Shown one piece after another: positions 24,963 through 33,955 of a stretch of 62,078 nucleotides of DNA (positions are counted from its first letter, which is position 1; each line of letters starts with the position of its first letter). The stretch comes from Pseudomonas sp. GM78 (GTDB lineage: Bacteria > Pseudomonadota > Gammaproteobacteria > Pseudomonadales > Pseudomonadaceae): the NCBI RefSeq assembly GCF_000282475.1, contig NZ_AKJF01000058.1:1-62078 (forward strand), written 5' to 3'. The translations under genes and the position numbers were made by a program. The notes beneath the pieces were generated by a model that saw only the letters and a list, made by a program, of their open reading frames with translations, made no database searches and had not been told where the DNA came from.

Positions 24963-26141
24963 TTATCGAAGCGGCGCTAGCGCGTAGAGGCCTCTCAAAC
25001 GCTGCGCCAGCAGGCAGGTAAAGGCCAGTACCGGGATCAGTGCACAGCCGGCCGCCAGCCATAGCAGAGCGCCAAACCCCTGGCCGACCAGTTGCCCGGC
25101 CACGGCCGGGCCAGCCATGGAGCTCAAGGCAAAGGCTCCGGGAATCAACATGATCGAGCGACCGCTGCTGTCCAGGCGAGCAATCGCCGCGGTCTGGTAG
25201 ACACAGCCCCAGGTGAACCCCACCTCCCAGATCCAGGCACCGGCGGCATACATCAGGAAGCCCTCGGCGTTGCCCAGTAACATCAGCCCCGTTCCCAGTA
25301 CCGCCAGGACGATGACATGGGGCAAGCGTACGCCCAGTCTGTCGCCCACCACGGCCAGGACAAGCGCAGCTGCGCCGCCCAGTAACTTCAACACAGCGAA
25401 GACGATACCCAGTTCCGTTGGCTGCAGCGCCAGGCCATGGCCCAAACGTTCAAGGAACGCCCAAAGGCCGATTTGCCCCACGCCGAACAGGAAGAAAAAG
25501 GCCAGTGCGGCATAAGCCGCAGGCGGCAATCGAAAGCATGAGAGCAACGATCCACCGCGCAGTTGCTCTCTTGCTCCAATAAAGTCCTGGCGCTTTGGCA
25601 ATACCAATGCGCTGAGGCTCAACAACAGGATGATCGCGGCCAGCATCAAGGCCGCGCCGGCGTAGTGGAAATACGCAATCACCAGCGATGGCAAGGCGAA
25701 AAGCACGGCAGCCACCACCCCGAGCTCGATGCCCAGACGCATACCCAAGGCGCGTTCCTTGTTGGCCATTTCGCCCATGATGCGCATGCCGAGGCAGGTC
25801 ATCAGCGCGGCAAAAAAACCGATCACGGCCCACACCGGCAACTGCGCCGCAGCCGGTAGCCATGACGACATCCAGTACGCCGCCGCAGCCCCGACCGCAC
25901 AGCCCAGGGTCAACCAGCGCCAGTTCAAGCGGTCAATCAGCATCACGGCCACCAGCGTGCCGAGCAGGTAGCCGGCAAAACACACCGATCCCAGCAGGCC
26001 GATCTGTTGGACACTGAACCCAAGGCTGTCGACCATCGAACCGAGCAGGATAGGCAAGGTATTGAATGGCAAACCACCAATCGTCGAGGCAAAGCTGGCG
26101 GCCAGCATGATCGCCAGTGTTTTACGGCCACTCATGTTCAT
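24963..26141 (-). CDS. MFS transporter linked to the Rieske oxygenase gene
   Basis: This 392-residue protein has twelve hydrophobic segments and no obvious signal peptide. The N-terminal half has a GSVCFAGYLLGTLVAVMLIDRLNWRW-like motif A region (residues about 50-75). It is encoded 24 nt downstream of the KshA-like oxygenase gene on the same strand, so the two are probably co-transcribed from the operator at 27274. It probably imports or exports the oxygenase substrate or product; the direction cannot be deduced. Confidence 0.83.
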   Translation of the reverse strand: MNMSGRKTLAIMLAASFASTIGGLPFNTLPILLGSMVDSLGFSVQQIGLLGSVCFAGYLLGTLVAVMLIDRLNWRWLTLGCAVGAAAAYWMSSWLPAAAQLPVWAVIGFFAALMTCLGMRIMGEMANKERALGMRLGIELGVVAAVLFALPSLVIAYFHYAGAALMLAAIILLLSLSALVLPKRQDFIGAREQLRGGSLLSCFRLPPAAYAALAFFFLFGVGQIGLWAFLERLGHGLALQPTELGIVFAVLKLLGGAAALVLAVVGDRLGVRLPHVIVLAVLGTGLMLLGNAEGFLMYAAGAWIWEVGFTWGCVYQTAAIARLDSSGRSIMLIPGAFALSSMAGPAVAGQLVGQGFGALLWLAAGCALIPVLAFTCLLAQRLRGLYALAPLR

Positions 26142-26165
26142 TTTGCGTTCCTGCCCGGGTGGTTA

Positions 26166-27203
26166 TCAGCGCTGGCCGACGGTGATGATTTCGCGGCGTT
26201 CGGCCATGGCGGCCGGCACGCTTTCTTCGTCCATGAAAAACTGGTCGTACCATTCACGCAGTTGGTAGACCGGGCCATCCCCTTCAGCCAGGACCGGGTT
26301 GTTGACCCGAATCTTGTGCGCCCAGATGTCCACGTCCTGATAGAACGACTCGCGGTTGCGCATCACATAGTCCTGAGCCAGGGCGCGGTTCTGCTCCTCG
26401 CTCCAGCCCGGGATTTTTTTCACCATGCAACCAAAGCGCAGTTCGAAACTGTTGCCATTGATCGGCACGTGGCAGTTGAGCAGGATCGAGTGGATTTCCA
26501 TGCCTTCGAACACCGCGCGCATGCGGGTGAAATGGGTCGCCGGCCCGTAGTAAGCCGACTCGGCCACCAGGTCGCCGCCCAGTCGCTCGGAGTCACCGTG
26601 GAAAATCTGCTGGGCGATGTGGCCTTCGAAAACGTTGGCGAAGTACTTGGTCGGAGTGCCGTGAACCGGGCCGAAATGCTGGGCATCCGCCAGGTTGTCG
26701 ACCAGTTCCCGCGGGTTGGTCTCGATGATCAGCTTGTCCATGTGCCAGTCGTGCAGCCATTCGTCGCTGTCCTGCTCGGGCAGATGAGGAATCACCACCT
26801 CGTCTGCCGGGGCCTTGCCTTGCGGGTTATTCCAGACGAACAGAAGTCTGTTCTCTTCACAGGTCAGCCAGCTGCGGGTCTTGGCTTTGGGCGGGATGCG
26901 CTTGCAGTACGGGATCTCCACGCACTTGCCGCTCGCGTCGTATTGCCAGTGGTGAAATGGGCAGACCACGCGGTCGTTTTCCAGGGTACCGCGCGACAGG
27001 TCGGCGCCCATGTGCGGGCAATGCGCATCGATGACGCTGATCTGGCCGCTGGACGTGGCAAACGCCAGCAAGCGCGTGCCAAAGATATCCAGTGTGTGCA
27101 ATTGGCCGTCACGGTAGTCGGCCGCTTCACCCAGGCAGTGCCAGCCTCGACCAAAGCGAGGGGCCAGAGCATTTTCGACATTGATTGCAGCGAGCTTGGT
27201 CAT
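26166..27203 (-). CDS. kshA: KshA-like Rieske non-haem iron oxygenase
   Basis: This 345-residue oxygenase component has a Rieske [2Fe-2S] motif, CPHMGADLSRG followed by CPFHHW (near residues 62-85). The mononuclear iron site is NLADAQHFGPVH (two His, near 170-180) with a downstream Asp. GRGWHCLGEAADYRDGQ, the middle GHIAQQ and the C-terminal DGPVYQLREWYDQFF align well, by my recollection, with 3-ketosteroid 9-alpha-hydroxylase KshA. Reductase KshB is not in the window. The start is supported by context: the operator lies 70 nt upstream. Confidence 0.78.
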   Translation of the reverse strand: MTKLAAINVENALAPRFGRGWHCLGEAADYRDGQLHTLDIFGTRLLAFATSSGQISVIDAHCPHMGADLSRGTLENDRVVCPFHHWQYDASGKCVEIPYCKRIPPKAKTRSWLTCEENRLLFVWNNPQGKAPADEVVIPHLPEQDSDEWLHDWHMDKLIIETNPRELVDNLADAQHFGPVHGTPTKYFANVFEGHIAQQIFHGDSERLGGDLVAESAYYGPATHFTRMRAVFEGMEIHSILLNCHVPINGNSFELRFGCMVKKIPGWSEEQNRALAQDYVMRNRESFYQDVDIWAHKIRVNNPVLAEGDGPVYQLREWYDQFFMDEESVPAAMAERREIITVGQR

Positions 27204-27273
27204 TGTTATTGTTCCTCGTGTGGAAATCCCCGATTACTTGCCCGGTCAATCTTCACCGAGCAGATGCCGGAGC

Positions 27274-27292
27274 TCATCCTCCGCATGGACTA
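27274..27292 (-). promoter_or_regulatory. 19-bp cluster operator before the kshA-like gene
   Basis: On the transcribed strand it reads TAGTCCATGCGGAGGATGA, matching TAGTCYNNNNGGACGATGW at all but one defined position. It lies 70 nt upstream of the oxygenase start. It is one of eight such elements in the window. Confidence 0.65.
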
Positions 27293-27324
27293 GATGAGCC
27301 TTCCACCGCGACTTCTCCAGACTG

Positions 27325-28164
27325 TCAGCGCCAGTCCGCGACGATCCCATGCTCCAGGGCAAAGGGCTGAGCAGCAATCGTGCGCCGCTGAAAATCCACC
27401 GCCTGCCCGGCCGTCGCCAGCCACACCATGACCGCGGCCGGCACCTGGGGGGGAGCGGTGCCGATGCGCATGGCCAGCAAGCCGCTCTCACCAATCGTGG
27501 CCTTCAGTGCGTCGGTGGTGACCACCCCGGGATTGAGCGTGAAGGCGCGAATCCCCTGCTTGCCCAGCTCGGCGGCAAGCACCCCGGACACCCGGGAAAC
27601 CGCAGCCTTGCCTGCCCCATAGGCGTACCCCCAGCCGCCGTCGGCGGCGGCCACGGGCGGGTCGCCCTCGCCGGCCCCGGAGGTCACGTTGATCACCACC
27701 CCCGAACCCCGTTCGAGCATGGCCGCCAGCACCGTCTGGGTGAGCAGTAACGGCGCCAGTATGTAGCCCTTGAATACCCGTTCCATGGTCTGCGCCTGCA
27801 GTGTCATGAACGCCGCATTCAAATCGTTGCCCTGGTAAATGGCGTTATTGACCAGCACATCGATGCGCCCGAACGCTGCCAGCACGGCCTGCCCGGCCGC
27901 GACCACCGAGGCGCTGTCGAGCAGGTCCATGGGCACCACCAGCGCCTCGCGCCCCAACTCGCGGATGGCCGCCGCGGTGCTGTTGAGGCTGCCGGGCAAG
28001 GGCACGCCCTGGGCATCGCACAAGCGATGGCTGGCGTGCTCGCCCTCCTCCAATGTGCGGGCACTGATCGCCACATCAAATCCGGCCCGGGCAAAAGCCA
28101 ATGCCGTCTCCCGGCCGATACCGCGGCTGGCGCCGGTAATGAATGCCACCTTGGTCATGGTCAT
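27325..28164 (-). CDS. Short-chain dehydrogenase/reductase, unassigned
   Basis: This 279-residue SDR has an N-terminal cofactor motif TGASRGIG (residues 10-17), the NNA motif (VLVNNAIYQG) and the active-site YAYGAGK. The segment EHASHRLCDAQGVPLPGSL between the second strand and helix is an insert of about 15 residues rare in classical SDRs. It follows the 3-alpha-HSD-like gene by 17 nt, so both are probably transcribed from the operator at 29006. A hydroxysteroid or hydroxyacyl substrate is plausible from context only. Confidence 0.82.
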   Translation of the reverse strand: MTMTKVAFITGASRGIGRETALAFARAGFDVAISARTLEEGEHASHRLCDAQGVPLPGSLNSTAAAIRELGREALVVPMDLLDSASVVAAGQAVLAAFGRIDVLVNNAIYQGNDLNAAFMTLQAQTMERVFKGYILAPLLLTQTVLAAMLERGSGVVINVTSGAGEGDPPVAAADGGWGYAYGAGKAAVSRVSGVLAAELGKQGIRAFTLNPGVVTTDALKATIGESGLLAMRIGTAPPQVPAAVMVWLATAGQAVDFQRRTIAAQPFALEHGIVADWR

Positions 28165-28181
28165 GCTCTCTGTGGCAAGGG

Positions 28182-28946
28182 TCAGAAACTGGCCGGGCGG
28201 ACCATGGCATCCATACCGCCATCGACAAAGATCACGCTGCCGTGGACAAAGCTGGCCTGTGCGGACTGCAGGAACGCCACCACTTGAGCGATTTCCTCGG
28301 GGTGACCGGAGCGCCCCAGCGGTGCGACGAACTCACGTACGGCCTTGGCAAAACGCGGGTCGTTCAGCGACGCCTGGTGCAACGGCGTCTCGACCGCTCC
28401 CGGCGCCACCACATTCAGGCGAATGCCCTGTTTGGCCCAGGCCACCGCCTTGCTGCGGGCATTGCGGGTCACCGCGTACTTGGAGCTGGCATAGGCGACG
28501 TGGGACAGCCCCAGGGCATTGGCATGTTCCAGCGCCAGGGTTTCGTTGCCGGCGAGCATGGCCGCGACCATCGGCTGCTGATCGGGCTTGGCGTGGGTGG
28601 CGGCAATCGAGCCGATCACCACGGCGGCCGGCTTGTCGCCCTTGGCCAGGGCATCGGCCAGACCGTCGAGCAGCTCACTGACGCCGAAGTAATTGACCGC
28701 GATAATGATATCGGACGTCGCGCTGGAACCTACCCCGGCGCAGCAGACCAGGCCGTCGAGCACGCCTGCGCTTTGCTCAAGCACCGCACTGATGGCTGCC
28801 TGGCGTCCGGCCGGGCTGGACAGGTCGGCGATGACCTCGGCGTTTGCCCGATCGATACCGATGATACGGTGCCCTGCCGCGCGTAGCGCCTGGCAGACTG
28901 CCGCGCCAATACCGGATGCAGAACCGCTGACCGCTGTAACTGGCAT
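28182..28946 (-). CDS. hsdA: 3-alpha-hydroxysteroid dehydrogenase-like SDR (HsdA type)
   Basis: This 254-residue SDR has SGSASGIGAAVCQ for NAD binding, IIGIDRANAEVIADLSSPAG, VNYFGVSELLDGL, active-site YASSKYA, and a C-terminus GGMDAMVRPASF. These correspond segment by segment, from memory, to the 3-alpha-hydroxysteroid dehydrogenase/carbonyl reductase of Comamonas testosteroni (IADLS, VNYFGATEL, and a similar end). It would oxidise the 3-hydroxyl of steroids to the ketone. ATG at 28946 follows AGGAAG by 6 nt. It is preceded by the operator at 29006 and the luxR terminator. Confidence 0.8.
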   Translation of the reverse strand: MPVTAVSGSASGIGAAVCQALRAAGHRIIGIDRANAEVIADLSSPAGRQAAISAVLEQSAGVLDGLVCCAGVGSSATSDIIIAVNYFGVSELLDGLADALAKGDKPAAVVIGSIAATHAKPDQQPMVAAMLAGNETLALEHANALGLSHVAYASSKYAVTRNARSKAVAWAKQGIRLNVVAPGAVETPLHQASLNDPRFAKAVREFVAPLGRSGHPEEIAQVVAFLQSAQASFVHGSVIFVDGGMDAMVRPASF

Positions 28947-29005
28947 AACGTTCTTCCTCATTAAATAACGGTGTCGGCTAGTATTGGGGCCGCACAAAGC
29001 CGCCA

Positions 29006-29024
29006 ACATCGTCCGCACGGACTA
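29006..29024 (-). promoter_or_regulatory. 19-bp cluster operator before hsdA-like gene
   Basis: It reads TAGTCCGTGCGGACGATGT on the transcribed strand, a perfect match to the consensus, with GTCC-N4-GGAC symmetry. It is 59 nt upstream of the start. A CAATAC hexamer 24 nt after GGAC could be the -10 box. Confidence 0.72.
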
Positions 29025-29025
29025 A

Positions 29026-29059
29026 AACGCCCCGATCTTGCGAGCAAGAACGGGGCGTT
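29026..29059 (-). terminator. Rho-independent terminator of the LuxR-type regulator gene
   Basis: AACGCCCCG (29026-29034) pairs with CGGGGCGTT (29051-29059). An inner stem TCTTGC/GCAAGA extends the hairpin. On the minus strand the stem is followed by TTTTAG. The T-run merges directly into the operator of the next gene. Confidence 0.72.
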
Positions 29060-29078
29060 CGGTTGACAAGGACCATGT

Positions 29079-30329
29079 TCAGGCGCGGTTGCGTACCGGC
29101 TGAGCCAGCTTCAACGCCGGCGTTTGCGGCTTATCGCTTGCCAGCATCGCCAACTTGGGCTTTCCCAGGGCAACCACACTGTTGAGGATGATGCGCACCA
29201 ACTCCGTTTGGCGGCGGACCCCGGTCTTCGAGAAAATCGAGCGCAAGTGCGCCCGGGCAGTGTTACGACGCACATTCAGCACTTCGGCGGCTTCTTCGAG
29301 GGACAGGCCGTTGGCCAACTCCATGGCCAATGCGGTTTCGGCCCGCGTCAGGTTGAACAGTTGCTTGGTCACCGTTTCACTGGCCATGGAACGGCCGACG
29401 GCGTCGCGGATGTACACCACCACCACAGGTTTGCTCTTGCCTTCGGCCCAGTCCTGGGTCGGAATCGCCTCGACGACGACGCCCAGGTTGATCTGTCCCG
29501 ATGGCCTGGACACCGCCATCGCTTCAGCCGCCGTGCTGACCTGCTCACTGCTCGCTTCGCGCGCGAAGGCATTACGCACCAGGCGCTGCAGTTCGCGATT
29601 ATCGGTGGGGTAAGTGGCCTCAAGACGACCGCCGACCAGCTTGAGTCCATCAGCCTGCTTGAGCAATTCGCTGGCCACGGGGTTCAGGCGCAGCACGCTG
29701 CCGTTCTGGTCAAGGACGATGGTGGCCACTGACAAGCGGCTGATGGCCTGGGAGTACAACTCACCGATCGATTCGCTGCGATCGAGCAGATTGTGCACAT
29801 GCATCGCACGGCGCAAGTGCGGCAGGAGCATTTCGCACAAGGTGCGTTCGGAGGCGGTGAATTTCGGCGCGGCTTTCGGCCGGGTGATGCGAAAGCGCAG
29901 CTTGCCGCCATCGGGTGTGGAAACATCGGCACCCATGATGTGGAAGGTGTCGTGGAGGGTGCCATAGGTCTTGTAGTAAACCGAACTGGTCCACTGCGCC
30001 TCGGTCATCAAGTCGTCGACCGTGAACACCTGGTCGATCGGCGGGTTGCTGAAGGGCGTGACCGATTGTTGATAAGGCCAGTAACTCACCTCTCCATCAC
30101 CTTCGATGTCGCCGACGACAATCATCAGGCCCAGGTCCGGCTGCTCAGGCACTCGCAGGATCAAGGTGACATAGTTGGCCTGGAACAAGCTGCGGACATG
30201 GCGCAGGGTCTTGGCCATCAACTTGTGATCCAGCGAGCCGTCGTAGAACTCGCCGATGAGCCTGTCATATTCAGCCAGCTCCACGCCCATTTCTGCCAGG
30301 GCCTGAACACTCAAACTGGAATTTTCCAT
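29079..30329 (-). CDS. LuxR-type transcriptional regulator, TeiR/TesR-like
   Basis: This is a 416-residue regulator. The N-terminal half (1-200) resembles a GAF/PAS-like sensor, a PAS segment lies near 205-300 (ATIVLDQNGSVLRLNPVASELL), and a LuxR HTH is at about 330-390 (LTRAETALAMELANGLSLEE, then RRNTARAHLRSIFSKTGV). The protein lacks an N-terminal receiver domain. This layout, in a steroid-type cluster, is that of the TeiR/TesR activator of Comamonas testosteroni. It is the only regulator seen in the catabolic region and so the best candidate for the 19-bp operators. The gene follows MMPL by 48 nt. Confidence 0.8.
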   Translation of the reverse strand: MENSSLSVQALAEMGVELAEYDRLIGEFYDGSLDHKLMAKTLRHVRSLFQANYVTLILRVPEQPDLGLMIVVGDIEGDGEVSYWPYQQSVTPFSNPPIDQVFTVDDLMTEAQWTSSVYYKTYGTLHDTFHIMGADVSTPDGGKLRFRITRPKAAPKFTASERTLCEMLLPHLRRAMHVHNLLDRSESIGELYSQAISRLSVATIVLDQNGSVLRLNPVASELLKQADGLKLVGGRLEATYPTDNRELQRLVRNAFAREASSEQVSTAAEAMAVSRPSGQINLGVVVEAIPTQDWAEGKSKPVVVVYIRDAVGRSMASETVTKQLFNLTRAETALAMELANGLSLEEAAEVLNVRRNTARAHLRSIFSKTGVRRQTELVRIILNSVVALGKPKLAMLASDKPQTPALKLAQPVRNRA

Positions 30330-30377
30330 CGCTCGTTTCCTCGCGGGACACAGCTCAGGCCATGCCCGTTTTTATTG

Positions 30378-32768
30378 TTATGATTCGAACGCTTGCGCAT
30401 TCGGCGCGCGGCCTGTTCTGGCCGCCACCAATGGCTTGCCCTGATTGAACCAGGCGGCCAGCGCCGGTAGCAGGAAAATCGCCCCAAGCACATTGACCAG
30501 AAACATGAACGATAGCAATACCCCCATGTCGGCCTGAAACTTCAGCGGCGCAAAGGCCCAGGTGCAGACCCCGATCGACATGGTCAGGGCGGTGAAAACC
30601 GCCGCCGTTCCGCGCTGGCACATGGCCCGGTAGAACGCATTACGCAGGTCGGCGCCGTCGGCCATTTCATGCTGGATCCGTTCATAGAGGTAAATCCCGT
30701 AGTCCACCCCTACTCCGACCCCGAGCGCCATCACCGGCAGTGTCGCCACCTTCAGGCCGATGCCGAGCATGGCCATCAGCGCGTTGCACAGCACCGCAAC
30801 AATGGCCAGCGGAACCAGGATGCACAGCACCGCGCGCAATGAGCTAAACGTCAGCCAGCAAAACAGCAGCACCGAGCCGAACAACGCCACCAGCATCAGC
30901 ACCTCGGCGCGCTTGACCGCGTCATTGGACGCCGCCATCACCCCCACGTTGCCACCGCCCAGGAGGAACTTGATTTCCGGGACCTGGACCTGGTCGATGA
31001 TCCGCTTGGCCTCCTTGACCACATGGGACACCGTCGCGCCATCGTGATCGGAGAGGAACACCAGGATCTGCATCTGCTGGCAGCCATCGGTCACCAGGCC
31101 GTCATCGGGCATATAGGCCCGGGCACCCTGGCTCAGTCCCCGGGACGAGCCCGGAATGGCCGCCCAGCGAGGGTTGCCTTCGTTGTTGCCAGCAATCACC
31201 GTCTTGCCAAAACCGGCCACACTCTGCACCGACTGCACCCCCGTGACGCTGCGCATCTTGAAGTCGAAGGCCTCGACGGCACGCATCACCGTCGGCGACA
31301 GACAGGCCTCTTCCAGGCCCTGGGCCTCGACGAACACCGCCAGCACATCGAGGCCGATGGAATAGCTGCCGACAATCTTCGCGTTGTCCTGGTTGTAACG
31401 CGACTCGGCGCGCAACTCCGGCGCACCGGCACCGATGTCACCGACTTCCAGCTGCCGCGCCTTGAGCACCGCGACGCCGAGCAACATCAGGCTGAGCACC
31501 AGCACCGCCAGCGCCGGACGCGGCTCGGCCAGTGCCGACAGCCGCCACCACAGCGGGTGCCTGCCCTGCTGCTGGACGCGCCCCTTGGCCAGCACGCTAC
31601 GCTCGAGGCGCAAATGGGAAATGATGATCGGCAACATCATCTTGTTGGTGATGATCATCAGCATCACACCGATGCAGGCGGTCACGCCCAGTTCATGCAC
31701 GATCGGGATGTCGATCAGCATGATCACGGCAAAACCCAGGGCATTCATCAGCAGCGCCAGGGAACCGGGAATGAAGATGTTGCAGAAAGCCAGGCGCGCC
31801 GCCTGCACCGAGTCCTTTCCGGCCAGGACTTCCTGCTTCCAGGCATTGGTCATCTGCACGGCGTGCGAGACGCCGATGGAGAAGATCAGGAACGGCACCA
31901 GAATCGACATCGGGTCGATGCCCAGGCCCATCAGCGGCAGCAGTCCCAGGAGCCAGACCACCGGTAGCAAGGCCACCAGCAAGGCCACCACGGTCAGGCG
32001 CAGCGACCGCGAGTAGATCCACAGCAGCAGGCCGGTGATCAGGAAGGCGACGACAAAAAAACCGATCACTGTCATCAGGCCTTCGACCACATCGCCCACC
32101 AGCTTGGCGAAGCCGACGATGTTGATTTCCACCTGGTCGCTGGCGTATTTGGCGCGGATGTCTTCCAGGCTCCGGGACACGTCCACATAACTGACCGCCT
32201 TGCCGGTCTGCGGGTCGACGTCCTGCAGGTCGGCACGCACCATGGCCGACTTCAGGTCGTTAGCCACCAGCCGTCCGACCTGCCCGGAGCGGGCGGCGTT
32301 GCTGCGCACCTGGGCCAGGTCCTCGGCAGTTCCGGTAAAGCGTGGCGGCACGACTACATCGCCGAAAAAGCCTTCTTCGGTGATTTCGATGTAGCGCACA
32401 TTGGCGGTAAACAACGAGGTGACGCTGGCGCGGCTGACCCCGTTGATGAAGAACACATCGTCAGTGACCTTACGCAGCGTGTCGAGGAACTGCGGGTTAT
32501 AGATATCCCCTTCGCCTTTCCATTTCACACTGACCAGAAAACGGTTGGCCCCGGTGAAATACTGACTGAAACCGAGGAAGTTGAGCATGTACTCATGCCT
32601 TACCGGGATCTGCTTGTTGAAGCCAGGATCGAGCTGGGTGTGCGTGGCGCTGTACCCCAGGCCCAGGGTCAGCAGCACAAACACCGACAGCAGCAGTTTG
32701 CGTTGCCCAAGCAACAGGTCGGCACAGCGCTCGACCATGCGGTCGACCCAGGATTTACCGTGTTTCAT
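30378..32768 (-). CDS. MMPL/RND-family lipid transporter
   Basis: This 796-residue protein has two repeats of one TM plus a large periplasmic domain plus five TMs (about twelve TMs in all). It has a sterol-sensing/MMPL core with LVPFLIFSIGVSHAVQM and GVGVGVDYGIYLYERI. Such proteins move lipids and hydrophobic molecules across the inner membrane. ATG at 32768 overlaps the YCF48 gene stop by 14 nt; a longer frame to 32867 is rejected. RND, YCF48-type and DUF1302 genes recur together beside lipid and steroid catabolic genes of gammaproteobacteria. Confidence 0.85.
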   Translation of the reverse strand: MKHGKSWVDRMVERCADLLLGQRKLLLSVFVLLTLGLGYSATHTQLDPGFNKQIPVRHEYMLNFLGFSQYFTGANRFLVSVKWKGEGDIYNPQFLDTLRKVTDDVFFINGVSRASVTSLFTANVRYIEITEEGFFGDVVVPPRFTGTAEDLAQVRSNAARSGQVGRLVANDLKSAMVRADLQDVDPQTGKAVSYVDVSRSLEDIRAKYASDQVEINIVGFAKLVGDVVEGLMTVIGFFVVAFLITGLLLWIYSRSLRLTVVALLVALLPVVWLLGLLPLMGLGIDPMSILVPFLIFSIGVSHAVQMTNAWKQEVLAGKDSVQAARLAFCNIFIPGSLALLMNALGFAVIMLIDIPIVHELGVTACIGVMLMIITNKMMLPIIISHLRLERSVLAKGRVQQQGRHPLWWRLSALAEPRPALAVLVLSLMLLGVAVLKARQLEVGDIGAGAPELRAESRYNQDNAKIVGSYSIGLDVLAVFVEAQGLEEACLSPTVMRAVEAFDFKMRSVTGVQSVQSVAGFGKTVIAGNNEGNPRWAAIPGSSRGLSQGARAYMPDDGLVTDGCQQMQILVFLSDHDGATVSHVVKEAKRIIDQVQVPEIKFLLGGGNVGVMAASNDAVKRAEVLMLVALFGSVLLFCWLTFSSLRAVLCILVPLAIVAVLCNALMAMLGIGLKVATLPVMALGVGVGVDYGIYLYERIQHEMADGADLRNAFYRAMCQRGTAAVFTALTMSIGVCTWAFAPLKFQADMGVLLSFMFLVNVLGAIFLLPALAAWFNQGKPLVAARTGRAPNAQAFES

Positions 32769-33753
32769 GACGCTGCTCCCCTTTGCCCAGCACGGCAACG
32801 CTGTTGCCGCTGCCCTGATACACACCACGTTCACCGGCCACCAGCACCTGGTCGCCCTCCACCACAACAGCTGAGGTCAAGGTCCCAAGCCCGGGTTGCC
32901 GGCTGGTGCCGAGCAGGTGGCCCTGGCCATCGAGGCGCACCATCGAACTGCCCGCGCCGACAATCAGTACCCCGCCGTTGTCCGGTAGCAGCACATGACC
33001 ATAGAGCGGTTGCGTGTTGCCGACCTTGATGGCCTGCCATTGCTCGCCGAAGTCATCGGTGACGAAGACATGACCGCGCATACCGTAGGTCACCCAACGC
33101 TGGGAACTCAGGCGGACCACGCCAAACAGCGAGCCGTTGTAGAACGTCGGCAACTGTTGCCAGTGCTGGCCGTTATCGGCACTGCGCAGGACCAGGCCCT
33201 GCTCGCCGACCAGCATGCGACGGCCATCACTGCCGCCATCCATGGCATTGAGGTGAGAGCGATCGACTTCCAGCGCCAGCACTTGCCAGCTCTGCCCGGC
33301 ATCGTCGGACTGGTAGAACTTGCCGTAGCTGCCGAACACAAAGACCTGGTCACCGCCAGCCGCCCAAACGCCCAGCAATGGCTCACCGGCTTCGGGCTCG
33401 TAGCGAACCTCATGCCAGCTGCTGCCCTCGTCGGAGGAACGCAGGATCAAGCCATCCTGGCCAACGGCAATCAGTTGCCCGGCGCTCAATGCGGTAATGG
33501 CGGTGAGGGAAATCTGCCGGCGCGGCTCGACACTGGCCTGCCGCCAGGCATGGCCGCGGTCATCGCTGATCAAAATGGTGCCGCGTTCGCCCACCGCCAC
33601 CTGGCGCTTGCCCAGGTTGAGCAGGCCATTGATTTGCATGCGGTCGGTGTTCAGCGCCGTTTCGCCGACGCTCGCGCCCTCACGCGGGGTAAACGCCAGC
33701 GTGACGATTGCGGCAACCGCAATGCACACCAGGTAAGCGATCAACTGGCGCAT
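32755..33753 (-). CDS. YCF48/BNR beta-propeller envelope protein
   Basis: This 332-residue protein has an N-terminal membrane anchor (MRQLIAYLVCIAVAAIVTLAF) and Asp-box repeats with the patterns SDDRGHAWRQ, SSDEGSSWHE, SDDAGQSWQV, SADNGQHWQQ and TDDFGEQWQA. It fits the YCF48 propeller family that accompanies MMPL transporters. It is translated together with the MMPL gene. Its operator at 33909 is 155 nt upstream, farther than for other operons, so the true start could be earlier or the leader longer. Confidence 0.84.
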   Translation of the reverse strand: MRQLIAYLVCIAVAAIVTLAFTPREGASVGETALNTDRMQINGLLNLGKRQVAVGERGTILISDDRGHAWRQASVEPRRQISLTAITALSAGQLIAVGQDGLILRSSDEGSSWHEVRYEPEAGEPLLGVWAAGGDQVFVFGSYGKFYQSDDAGQSWQVLALEVDRSHLNAMDGGSDGRRMLVGEQGLVLRSADNGQHWQQLPTFYNGSLFGVVRLSSQRWVTYGMRGHVFVTDDFGEQWQAIKVGNTQPLYGHVLLPDNGGVLIVGAGSSMVRLDGQGHLLGTSRQPGLGTLTSAVVVEGDQVLVAGERGVYQGSGNSVAVLGKGEQRHETR

Positions 33754-33908
33754 GGGCGACTCCTTGCAGCAACATCCAGGCGCTCGACAATAGACATACA
33801 GCCCACCCTCTTATTCTTGTAGAAGTGAATCACCGCACCCACGAGGTGCGGCGCTTGCAACCGCTCTTGACTGAGGTGTGTAGATAGTCGTCCTGCCCGG
33901 CTCCCGGG

Positions 33909-33927
33909 GCATCGTCCAAATGGCCTA
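33909..33927 (-). promoter_or_regulatory. 19-bp cluster operator before YCF48-MMPL-luxR operon
   Basis: It reads TAGGCCATTTGGACGATGC on the transcribed strand, two mismatches from consensus. TATCTA or GACTAT about 24-27 nt after GGAC is a possible -10 box. It lies in the 202-nt gap after the thiolase gene. Confidence 0.6.
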
Positions 33928-33955
33928 CCCCGGTGCCGAACGACCCAATCCGTGA

